IMG/VR virus record: IMGVR_UViG_3300009788_000330
Coordinates: 1-21,608 of that record
Direction: 5' to 3' (one strand)
Length of the DNA: 21,608 nucleotides
Source of the DNA: a virus
This document shows, one piece after another, positions 14,991 through 21,608 of this stretch. Position numbers and translations under genes: made by a program. The notes beneath the pieces are model-generated. The model was not told the origin of the DNA. It ran no database searches and saw nothing but the letters and a program-made list of their open reading frames with translations. Every line of letters starts with the position of its first letter. Position 1 is the first letter of the stretch.

Positions 14991-16534
14991 GTCTCAACCC
15001 TTCCGTCTGCAGGCTCGATGTGTGCAAAGGTCTTACCCAGTTCGTAATTCCCTCCACGCACATTAGATTCGAACCTGAAGCTCATCAACCGGCGCACGTC
15101 TTTGAACTTCACAGTTTCTTCGTCGGGTGTAGAAGGTGTTTCGAATATGGTCCGGGTACCTGCCTCCGTCACATCAGCTTTTGCATTGGCACGTCCCTTC
15201 AGGGTCACAGTCATGTCACCTATCTGCACAAAGTCAGGCTCAATTCGAGCACACCGAACTGACTGAGTACTTTGCCCAGTGTCGAGCAACGACATCTCGT
15301 GCGTCTCATAGAACGACTGCACAGCACTGATCTGTGACGTGCGAATTTTGTCGAACGCTGTCTCGTGCTGCCAAAGAGTACGACCGTTAAAAGTCTTATC
15401 GTTATCTACCATGAACGGGAACTGATACACGTCCGCAAAGACACCTGATGTGCGTCCCTGATTGGTATCGTCAGAGTCAGGTAACGGTGTGTCGTACCAG
15501 TACCCTTCGCGTGCATTGAAGATCACTGCGTGAGTACACTCGGTTGCATTGCCACGTGGATAGCACCACCAAAGCTCACCGTAGCGTGGTACTTTGATAC
15601 CGAAAACTTTGTTCCGATGCGAGAAGTTGAGGTTGTCAAAGAAAAAGTTCTGGTTCATATCGTTGGGCATCTCTCGCACAACACCATTGAACAGCAACCA
15701 ACGATCAACACCGGGCCAATAGTAAATGCCGTCCATTTCGAGGATGCCCTGCGAACTCAGAACCGTGATACCTCTGGCAACGATGTCGAAGGCAAAGTTC
15801 GGTCCACCACCCGGTACGAACGTTGCTCGGATGAGCGAATCAAGAGACCAGAACAAAGCAGCAGGACCCTGACCTGCACCTCGAAGAGGGAGTCCCTTAA
15901 TAATCTTCTGTACACCAAGATTAAATGCGACAGGCTGATCCGTCACATTATTGGCCTGAGACTGAAGGATAAGTCCCTTGCTACCATATGCGAACATGTA
16001 CACACCGCTGACAACAATCCCCCCACTCACAGGTCCTTCATTAGCATTCCAATCAGCATGTAAGCCAGCTGTTGAAAGCGGCGTAGTTGCAGTCATGGTG
16101 TCAATGTAGATATCACCACCAATTGAGTTATCGATCTCAACTGCGTTGGGAGCTGCGTGTGCAACGAGAATATGATTACCTGTACCTCCCGTATCGGCGA
16201 AGACATCGAACTGCCACAGATTGTTGATGTCGTCATTGAAGGGATTCGGCGTGCGGTCGGCGAAAATACTTAGCGTACCGTTCGAAACTTGGTATTGCCC
16301 AAGTGTCATTGGATGACCCAGATGCAGGAACTGGACGTTGTTCTCGGAGAAACTGGTCATGCCGCGGGTAATCTCCGGCACGGTGTCAGTCACCTGCTGG
16401 TAGCCCCCAATCTTTTTCGGCTTGCCACGTTGAAACCTACACCACCGACCGTCGATGTAGTGCTCGCTGTCGAAACGAGTACTGTCCCGTTTGATACCGG
16501 GTGTCGAGACGAGGAGTGCAGGTTGCTCAGCCAT
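14987..16534 (-). CDS. tail nozzle / hub-like protein (P22 gp10 or SU10 nozzle type)
   Basis: 515 residues, beta-rich throughout, with repeated short strands such as GDIYIDTM, GVYMFAYGSKGLI and WLLFNGVVREM that suggest a beta-propeller. It opens with STPGIKRDSTRFDSEHYIDG and WCRFQRGKPKKIGGY, and closes with MSFRFESNVRGGNYELGK, IEPADGR, a terminal pattern I associate with tail-hub/nozzle proteins of short-tailed phages (P22 gp10-like). Role: extending the tail tube below the adaptor and closing it until infection. Operon order (adaptor, fibre, this protein) supports the call. The start overlaps the preceding stop (TAATG). Confidence 0.7.
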   Translation of the reverse strand: MAEQPALLVSTPGIKRDSTRFDSEHYIDGRWCRFQRGKPKKIGGYQQVTDTVPEITRGMTSFSENNVQFLHLGHPMTLGQYQVSNGTLSIFADRTPNPFNDDINNLWQFDVFADTGGTGNHILVAHAAPNAVEIDNSIGGDIYIDTMTATTPLSTAGLHADWNANEGPVSGGIVVSGVYMFAYGSKGLILQSQANNVTDQPVAFNLGVQKIIKGLPLRGAGQGPAALFWSLDSLIRATFVPGGGPNFAFDIVARGITVLSSQGILEMDGIYYWPGVDRWLLFNGVVREMPNDMNQNFFFDNLNFSHRNKVFGIKVPRYGELWWCYPRGNATECTHAVIFNAREGYWYDTPLPDSDDTNQGRTSGVFADVYQFPFMVDNDKTFNGRTLWQHETAFDKIRTSQISAVQSFYETHEMSLLDTGQSTQSVRCARIEPDFVQIGDMTVTLKGRANAKADVTEAGTRTIFETPSTPDEETVKFKDVRRLMSFRFESNVRGGNYELGKTFAHIEPADGRVET

Positions 16535-16905
16535 TAGGGTTGACCGATTCTGCTCCTGATGCTCGCGTTCACCGTACCGAAGTTTAGATCTGGCAAAGCG
16601 TGCAGTGCTCGCAGCACATTGAGTTGATCAACCATCTCCTTGATGAGCGCAGTGAGATCGTCTTTCTCATCGAACCTATCTTTCTCCTCGTCATCTCGGC
16701 GATCTTTTTCGTCGTCTGCAAAGTCGGCATCGATGGTTGCCTGATCAGCGACGTAGTTAATCAGTGCCGCGTCGAGCGCAGCTTGAGCGACACCTGATTC
16801 ATACTCCATAGTAATTTCATCGAAGCTGAATCCTGCACCTCTGTTCCCTACGAAATCATCGAACGCGAAAAAGTTTCCGCCCACGGGTAAAGTTACTGTG
16901 CTCAT
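16534..16905 (-). CDS. 123-residue charged hypothetical, tail-associated
   Basis: Short beta-like N-terminus (TLPVGGNFFAFDDFVG), an Ala-rich helix, then a highly charged tract with Asp-Glu-Lys-Arg repeats (DDEKDRRDDEEKDRFDEKDD) and a hydrophobic helix with MVDQLNVLRALHAL, consistent with a trimeric or dimeric coiled coil. It sits between the tail fibre and the nozzle gene and overlaps both, so it is probably a fibre-assembly or attachment protein. GGAG lies ten bases upstream. No family recognised. Confidence 0.7.
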   Translation of the reverse strand: MSTVTLPVGGNFFAFDDFVGNRGAGFSFDEITMEYESGVAQAALDAALINYVADQATIDADFADDEKDRRDDEEKDRFDEKDDLTALIKEMVDQLNVLRALHALPDLNFGTVNASIRSRIGQP

Positions 16906-19397
16906 TCTACGATCTCCAATTCAAACCACGCACCCCGCGTTATTGTCGTCGCGTTGCCAGCCTGAGTTAGTATGTAAGCTTCGTAATAATCAGTGCCGGG
17001 ATTGTTAACTTCGATGATGCCGGTATCAATTCCTGTCCAACCCCACTGACTTCCTGTTCCAGCTGGTTCAGGTTGAGTCCCAAGTGGAATCCAATTCAAA
17101 TAACCGTTATCAACAGTAAGGACCGCACTTCCATTCCTTCTTATGAGTACATGCTTGAGACCGACGCCAGCACCTAACAGACCTTGCATTCGGAAAGCAG
17201 CTCTGATCTTAATCTTAGTAACTCCTACTGGAGGAGTGAAGCGAGTGTTGAGACCTCCGGTAGTGTGGATACCGTCAGTGTCAAATATCTCATTGTCATA
17301 CGGAACTGCGGTCGCTGCCTGAGTCGGTCCCGTGAAGTTATTGTTCGGAGTGTCGTCCCTCGGCCAACTGAAACCTGCAGTCCTGAATGCTTTGACTCCT
17401 CGGTACGCGGCTCCACCACCACCGAGATCCGACGTGGTCAGTACTCTCTCGAATCCTACTCCGGTGTTCAGGTTATTAGCCTGAGCGCCACCCTGTGCAG
17501 GAGTTCGTGTCCGAAGAACTTCAACACCATCATCGTAAATAGCGACGTCGTTGTCCGGATTCATCTCTAGAAATATGCGAGGATTGCCTCCAGCATCGAA
17601 TCCTCTAAGTTCAGTGTTCTGACCATTGATCTGGTTGGTCAGGTGCATGATTGCTTCAGTGTTTGTCCAACCCCAGTCGCCTTTTATATTGCCGCCAGAG
17701 TCTTTGAGCTGAATTGCTTGGAACTCAGTTTCAGTAGCGCCATCAGCAAACAGATCAAACTGCGCTGCCAATGCGGCACTTGCTCGTAATGTTCCACCCC
17801 CCACAAAAAAGCTAACGGCAGACGAAGGACCAGACCTGAGCTGAATAGCCCCACCGCTCATGAGGTTTTCAATGATTAGATTAGGACTGGCAGTCGGCTG
17901 ACCAACTCCCCAGCGGACAGTTTGATCCGCGTAAGTTCCAACGATTGCACGAATCTCGGAGTCTACATTCCCGTCACTTCGTATCTCTGCTACGCCGAGT
18001 AGCTCAGCGCTTACACGAACATTGGCACTACTGTCGAACAGTTGCTGCGGTGTTGGGTCAACAATGTCGGAAAGAAGTGCCTTCTTCGTGATGTCCGAGT
18101 CATCGACGTCTTGGAACGTTAGGAAGTCAGCTGCATCAGGCACTGCTGTTGTGACAGTAGTGTAGTCAAGGAAGACATCATCGGGATTGACTCCAACACC
18201 TACTCCCGGAGCGACCTGAAATGTCCTGTCCGCTTGAAGAGTGCCACCACCAACCAGACCATCTCCGGCGAACAGCTCTAATTCATCGTGTGCAGCTTCT
18301 AAATTATTCCGTGCATCCGTCGGATTGTTTGCCCCAGTACCACCTTGTACGACCGAAAGCGGGAGCGAGATGGACGTAGCATTTACTGCGTTAATTACAT
18401 TGACAGCATCACAAGAGAAGATTGCAGTCTGACCTTGCTCCAGTTCCGGAGGTGACACCTGTGCAGGTGTCGAAATCGTCAGTGCAAAAGCACCTGACGT
18501 CTGATTTTCACACCAGTACTGTTGCGTGGTATTTGGCACGACGATGCGTCGGTCACCAGTCAATGCACCCGTAAAGCGATACGAGATCCGATCTACGTTC
18601 GCCCCAGAGAGGACAAAGTCACCAGACCCCGGAACGGGAAGCGAAACAAAATCAAACCCAATGACTGAAGAAGTAGTGAGTCCGACGGTGAAAAAGTCCG
18701 TGCCATCTGTGAAGATGAACGTACTGCCACTAGGCTCAATAGTTATGTCTGTAGAACCGTCAATCGTTCCTGACGGAGGAACAATGGTCAGTGTGCCCGT
18801 GCCAGAGTTACGGATCATGAAGAACCAATCGTCCATAACTACGCCCGGATCAGGCAGATCAGCTTGTCCTGCACCCCCTGTCCAGATTAAACACTTCGCT
18901 CGGTCGCCATCGACAACGGTAATCGGTGATACACCTTCGATGTCGGAATCGATTTTCTGATTCAACGTATTCGAAATAGGTTTGATGCCCGCACCACCCA
19001 GTGCGGCAGCTTGTGCCGTAGAAACAGTAGCGCCCATCTGGAAGGTTGACCACGTGCCAGCTTGAGTCGAGTTATCAGTGAGAACAACAACCCATTGCTT
19101 ACCCGGCTCTACGGTTACAATCGGTCCCCCCGTGTTATCGAGTACGTCGAAGTCATTAGCGCCCACGTTATTGACTGTGGTTTTATTACCCGTGGAAGTG
19201 TTACGGGCATCCGGCATGCTGATGTTAAGCGAACCAGCCGTAGCGTCGATATCCAAGAAATCGGCGACAACATTCTGCCCTTCAATCTGTTGTTCACGCG
19301 CCCACTGCAGTTCAATATCGACAGCAGTCGTAATTAAGAGATAACTAAGCTGCGACGGGAAGATTGTTTCTCCACCAAAGACGTCGGTGTAACCCAT
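16902..19397 (-). CDS. tail fibre / receptor-binding protein
   Basis: 831 residues. The N-terminus (MGYTDVFGGETIFPSQLSYL and on to about 40) looks like a virion-anchoring segment. Residues about 60-345 hold three divergent copies of a roughly 60-residue beta module. A typical fibre stalk follows: SVVQGGTGANNPTDARNNL (349-367) and GDGLVGGGTLQADRTFQV (378-395). The C-terminal region (about 670-831) carries VPYDNEIFDTDGIH, FTPPVGVTKIKIRAAF and RNGS, the pattern of a C1q/TNF-like jelly-roll head, ending WFELEIVE. This head would contact the host surface. GAGGGAG lies upstream of the start, which overlaps the adaptor stop. Confidence 0.85.
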   Translation of the reverse strand: MGYTDVFGGETIFPSQLSYLLITTAVDIELQWAREQQIEGQNVVADFLDIDATAGSLNISMPDARNTSTGNKTTVNNVGANDFDVLDNTGGPIVTVEPGKQWVVVLTDNSTQAGTWSTFQMGATVSTAQAAALGGAGIKPISNTLNQKIDSDIEGVSPITVVDGDRAKCLIWTGGAGQADLPDPGVVMDDWFFMIRNSGTGTLTIVPPSGTIDGSTDITIEPSGSTFIFTDGTDFFTVGLTTSSVIGFDFVSLPVPGSGDFVLSGANVDRISYRFTGALTGDRRIVVPNTTQQYWCENQTSGAFALTISTPAQVSPPELEQGQTAIFSCDAVNVINAVNATSISLPLSVVQGGTGANNPTDARNNLEAAHDELELFAGDGLVGGGTLQADRTFQVAPGVGVGVNPDDVFLDYTTVTTAVPDAADFLTFQDVDDSDITKKALLSDIVDPTPQQLFDSSANVRVSAELLGVAEIRSDGNVDSEIRAIVGTYADQTVRWGVGQPTASPNLIIENLMSGGAIQLRSGPSSAVSFFVGGGTLRASAALAAQFDLFADGATETEFQAIQLKDSGGNIKGDWGWTNTEAIMHLTNQINGQNTELRGFDAGGNPRIFLEMNPDNDVAIYDDGVEVLRTRTPAQGGAQANNLNTGVGFERVLTTSDLGGGGAAYRGVKAFRTAGFSWPRDDTPNNNFTGPTQAATAVPYDNEIFDTDGIHTTGGLNTRFTPPVGVTKIKIRAAFRMQGLLGAGVGLKHVLIRRNGSAVLTVDNGYLNWIPLGTQPEPAGTGSQWGWTGIDTGIIEVNNPGTDYYEAYILTQAGNATTITRGAWFELEIVE

Positions 19398-20041
19398 TAG
19401 ACATTCTCCCTCGTAACTTGTCTGTCGATGATGCGCTTAACATCCTGCGCCTCGAGTATTGCAACATCTTTTTCGTAGATGGCTTCCCAAGTAGGGATGC
19501 GTTCATCGTTTTTCAAAAAGGGAGTCGCCTGCAGCAGCGCACCATGAAGCAGACTGTTGGGGGCGAAGTCCGTTGTCCAGTTCGTTTGATTGGTGTCGTC
19601 CAGCAGCGCAGGCAACTCCCAGTAATTAACTTCAAATGGATACGCAAGGTCAGCTGACGGCGCTATTAGCCAGTTGAAGTAATCGTAGTCGCCATAAAAC
19701 TTCGGCTGATCAGTGAGATCTTCATCCGGCCAATAACGTCGCATGTACTCGTAGGAACGAGCAAACAGAGGTGTTCGAATCTGCGTTGCTCCCACACCGA
19801 AGTTAATCGAAATTGTGTCACGCCAGCGATTAGGCTTCGGCACCACGGACTGCCCGACACCAAACGTATCTGTGACGACCTTTACAAATCCTAAGATTTT
19901 CAACCGGTTCGCCAGCTCCCTTTCAGCCAGATTAATCAAGCTGGGGAGCTGCTCGAACACGGTCGGATCGACAGCAGTACCTCGCTCCAGATACTTACGC
20001 ATATCTTCCTGAAGCGAATCGAATGTCATCGAGACAGCCAT
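19397..20041 (-). CDS. tail adaptor protein (SU10-adaptor-like)
   Basis: 214 residues. The sequence has the run MTFDSLQEDMRKYLERG, an early helix LINLAERELANRLK, a middle block RWRDTISINFG with LFARSYEYMRRYWPD, and PKFYGDYDYFNWLIAP then YPFEVNYWELPALL, closing with a helical SLLHGALLQATPFLKND. I recognise this as the phage adaptor family of short-tailed phages (head-completion ring between portal and nozzle, SU10/phiEco32 type). The location immediately before fibre and nozzle agrees. AGAGGA lies eight bases before the ATG. Confidence 0.75.
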   Translation of the reverse strand: MAVSMTFDSLQEDMRKYLERGTAVDPTVFEQLPSLINLAERELANRLKILGFVKVVTDTFGVGQSVVPKPNRWRDTISINFGVGATQIRTPLFARSYEYMRRYWPDEDLTDQPKFYGDYDYFNWLIAPSADLAYPFEVNYWELPALLDDTNQTNWTTDFAPNSLLHGALLQATPFLKNDERIPTWEAIYEKDVAILEAQDVKRIIDRQVTRENV

Positions 20042-20044
20042 GGA

Positions 20045-20485
20045 TTATTCCTCTCCGTTAATCTCTAACAGTTGGATGATCTCAGCCTTCGTTGCAGAAG
20101 AAGGAACATTGACGTCCTCCTCCGCTGCCAGCTCTAACAACTCAGCCTTGGTCAACTCCTCCAGAAAGACTTGCTCCGTCTCTTCTTCTTCGGTAGCTGC
20201 AGCAGCAGCCTGAATGACATCATGAGCAGCGTCACTTCGACCACGGAGCGTGTCCCATTCCGCCTTATTAGGCTGTCGTCCCTCCGCTGCCATACCTTCG
20301 ACCACCTTCGTGAACGCAACAAGCTCATCGTGAGCTTCGTCACCACGTGTCAGCAGTTCACCCAACAACGCAAGCAACTCGGAGGCATCTTGCAGTTTTA
20401 CACTGCTGCCTCCGCCGAGTGCCGGGTTGTTCAGAACCACGGACAGACCTTTTATCGCCACTAAGGCGAGTTCTATAATTCCCAT
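20045..20485 (-). CDS. hypothetical protein with C-terminal HeH/SAP-like motif
   Basis: 146 residues. Residues 1-25 are hydrophobic and may be an anchor. A helical middle includes RSDAAHDVIQAAAAA, a pattern seen in small phage proteins of lysis/tail regions. After an acidic linker, residues 111-141 (TKAELLELAAEEDVNV and TKAEIIQLLE) form two short helices of the HeH/SAP or Rho-N type, typically a nucleic-acid-binding or protein-docking module. Strong AAGGAG ribosome-binding site; starts at the stop of the lipoprotein gene (TAATG). Function unknown. Confidence 0.7.
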   Translation of the reverse strand: MGIIELALVAIKGLSVVLNNPALGGGSSVKLQDASELLALLGELLTRGDEAHDELVAFTKVVEGMAAEGRQPNKAEWDTLRGRSDAAHDVIQAAAAATEEEETEQVFLEELTKAELLELAAEEDVNVPSSATKAEIIQLLEINGEE

Positions 20486-20907
20486 TACTCAGCTCCTTGC
20501 ACAGCAGATATTAAGTTAGCGATCAGAGGTCTCGCTCGTTCGACCCAACTGTTTAGCTCATTCATGGCCCGGACAAATTGTTCTTCCCCTGTTCCGCCAG
20601 CTTCAAACTCGGCCCGAATCACTGTGAATTCGAGCGTCGCATCTAGCAGGGAATCTGCCACTGACTTCACTTGTGAATCTGCACGTGCGATAGCACGCAC
20701 AGCACTGTCCGAGATCTGTCCGCTGGAGACAAGCTTTGCAGCTTGCTCCTCGATGATCACGAACGTGCCGTACGTTGCGAACGCTCTCTGTTCAGTCGTT
20801 TCTGCCTTCGCAATCGGATTCGCTCCTGCACATGCTTGCAGCAAGAGCATAATTGCGAGCAGGTAGAACGTCTGAAACTGACGCACCCCTACGGTTACGT
20901 GGTTCAT
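20485..20907 (-). CDS. lipoprotein of the lysis region (possible spanin)
   Basis: 140 residues from ATG 20907, chosen because GGAGGT lies eight bases upstream; GTG 20925 and ATG 20922 are in frame but lack such a site. A basic/hydrophobic signal peptide (FYLLAIMLLLQAC) ends in the lipobox LQAC, so the mature protein would begin with a lipid-modified cysteine at about residue 26. The rest is helical (SDSAVRAIARADSQVKSVA). Next to the holin gene, a lipoprotein suggests a spanin or other outer-membrane disrupting role and implies a Gram-negative host; the helical body is longer than classical Rz1, so this is an inference. Confidence 0.7.
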   Translation of the reverse strand: MNHVTVGVRQFQTFYLLAIMLLLQACAGANPIAKAETTEQRAFATYGTFVIIEEQAAKLVSSGQISDSAVRAIARADSQVKSVADSLLDATLEFTVIRAEFEAGGTGEEQFVRAMNELNSWVERARPLIANLISAVQGAE

Positions 20908-20908
20908 A

Positions 20909-21133
20909 CTAAATACCTCCATCACCCGTGCCTGTGACTTTATTCACCAAACGTCGGGCGGAAATCGCTTGGAAGTCTTTACCAAATGTGATCAAGCCAC
21001 CAATGAGCAGGATGGTCCACTGGAGACCGGAGATGTCACTCAAAGACGTGATGTCCGGTCCACTCAAGAGTGCCAGTGCTGCCGTTGCCATGGCGATGAT
21101 GGTCGCGATAAGTGCACCTATAACTGTATTCAT
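20909..21133 (-). CDS. holin
   Basis: 74 residues from ATG 21133, which has AGGGGGA six bases upstream; a GTG at 21154 is in frame but weaker. Two hydrophobic segments (about 4-24, VIGALIATIIAMATAALALL, and 40-54, TILLIGGLITFGKDF) are joined by a short polar turn, and the C-terminal tail is basic and glycine-ending. Size and topology match small two-span phage holins that permeabilise the inner membrane to time lysis. It ends in TAG that overlaps the lipoprotein start (TAGTATG) and begins at the stop of the DUF5675-like gene. Confidence 0.7.
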   Translation of the reverse strand: MNTVIGALIATIIAMATAALALLSGPDITSLSDISGLQWTILLIGGLITFGKDFQAISARRLVNKVTGTGDGGI

Positions 21134-21608
21134 GTCGTTCCCCCTGTTCCGCACCTTGGGCGGATAATTAACGTGTGGGTTTCTTCACGTCCTAAAACTC
21201 TGCGGAGAATTCTCATTGCCTCTCCGCTGCTTGAAACTGCTCGTTCGTAGGTCCCCGTTTTCTTGTCTCTCATAATGGCTCGCCGAGTTCCGGGTCCGAC
21301 ACAGCCAACTACGTTTCGAACGAAATTCGCAATATGCATGAGCACAAGAAAACGTCCTACACCATCCGGCATGTCATCCTCTTCTTGGTACACCCCCAAG
21401 TCGGAATTGAAGAGGATGTAAACTTCACTGTCGTCCGGTCGTACCCACGGATTAAGAAGGTATTCTCCGTCCGGGACACATGACTCGAATGGCTTTCCTC
21501 CCGGAGCATCAACAGGCACCCACGGACGTTCAATAGTAGCCAGATTGTGATCAGGCAAACTAAGAACACCCTCAGTCTCCGTGGACGCATAACTGAATCT
21601 CTCAAGGA
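21130..21608 (-). CDS. DUF5675-like protein (partial, runs off right edge)
   Basis: The frame is open to the window edge, and codons upstream of the TTG at 21558 read LERFSYASTETEGVLSLPDH, which fits the start of a DUF5675 domain, so the gene almost certainly begins at or beyond the edge. Domain features: ATIERPW, CVPDGEYLLNP, and MHIANFVRNVVGCVGPG. DUF5675 is common near phage lysis genes; its His and Gly-Cys placement loosely resembles YkuD-type L,D-transpeptidases, which is only a suggestion. The TGA stop overlaps the holin ATG. Confidence 0.75.
   Translation of the reverse strand, partial: LERFSYASTETEGVLSLPDHNLATIERPWVPVDAPGGKPFESCVPDGEYLLNPWVRPDDSEVYILFNSDLGVYQEEDDMPDGVGRFLVLMHIANFVRNVVGCVGPGTRRAIMRDKKTGTYERAVSSSGEAMRILRRVLGREETHTLIIRPRCGTGGTT

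Noticed and set aside
16902-17400. Diversity-generating retroelement target at the fibre C-terminus
   Set aside because: No reverse transcriptase, template repeat or typical variable-repeat Asn codons are visible in the window.
1-21608. Prophage, CRISPR array, tRNA or insertion sequence
   Set aside because: No integrase, repressor, attachment repeats, spaced direct repeats, cloverleaf or transposase could be found.

Overview
The window looks like a continuous piece of a tailed double-stranded DNA phage genome, most likely a lytic, short-tailed (podovirus-like) phage of a Gram-negative, probably aquatic host. Evidence: tightly packed genes with overlapping stop/start codons, a Snf2-type helicase, a PD-(D/E)xK nuclease and a MazG-like enzyme in one block, and tail adaptor-, nozzle-, fibre- and ejection-type virion proteins plus a holin and a lipoprotein in the other. 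The assignment to phage is firm; host and habitat are inferred from general resemblance to marine viral proteins. I see no integrase, repressor, tRNA, rRNA, CRISPR array or insertion sequence.

Layout. Bases 1-4733 carry a plus-strand block (DNA metabolism and small accessory proteins): the C-terminal end of a probable ATPase, an acidic/basic low-complexity single-strand-binding-like protein, a Snf2-like helicase interrupted by one in-frame TAG, a PD-(D/E)xK nuclease, a MazG-like pyrophosphohydrolase with a cysteine-rich N-terminus, a 64-residue unknown protein, then a sigma-70-like promoter (3593-3620) driving a small zinc-knuckle protein, a small basic protein, a HAD-family phosphatase and a small CG-knuckle protein. 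Bases 21608-4573 form one uninterrupted minus-strand late operon. Read in its own direction it holds: DUF5675-like protein (runs off the window), holin, lipoprotein, a protein with a C-terminal HeH/SAP-like motif, tail adaptor, large tail fibre, a charged 123-residue protein, nozzle/hub protein, a Trp-rich 88-residue protein, a large membrane-active virion protein, a conserved ejection-type protein, a previously easy-to-miss 56-residue gene, a coiled-coil virion protein, a 737-residue ejection-type protein, a terminase-small-subunit-like protein, and a 688-residue Gly/Pro/Arg-rich disordered protein. The two blocks converge and their last genes overlap by about 160 bp.

How it fits together. 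Plus-strand products would handle DNA binding, unwinding, processing and nucleotide sanitation; the minus-strand operon would build the tail, supply proteins injected with the DNA, and lyse the cell. Portal, major capsid protein, large terminase and DNA polymerase are not in the window.

Most interesting points: (1) an aromatic-x-x-Gly-Gly motif repeated in four different virion proteins; (2) an amber codon inside an otherwise intact helicase in a genome that uses TAG as a true stop elsewhere; (3) a cationic amphipathic, antimicrobial-peptide-like segment in a virion protein; (4) polybasic tails on most of the plus-strand proteins and a Glu/Lys block-charged linker in the SSB-like protein; (5) an RGG-box-rich disordered phage protein; (6) an unlisted 56-residue gene bridging two virion genes.
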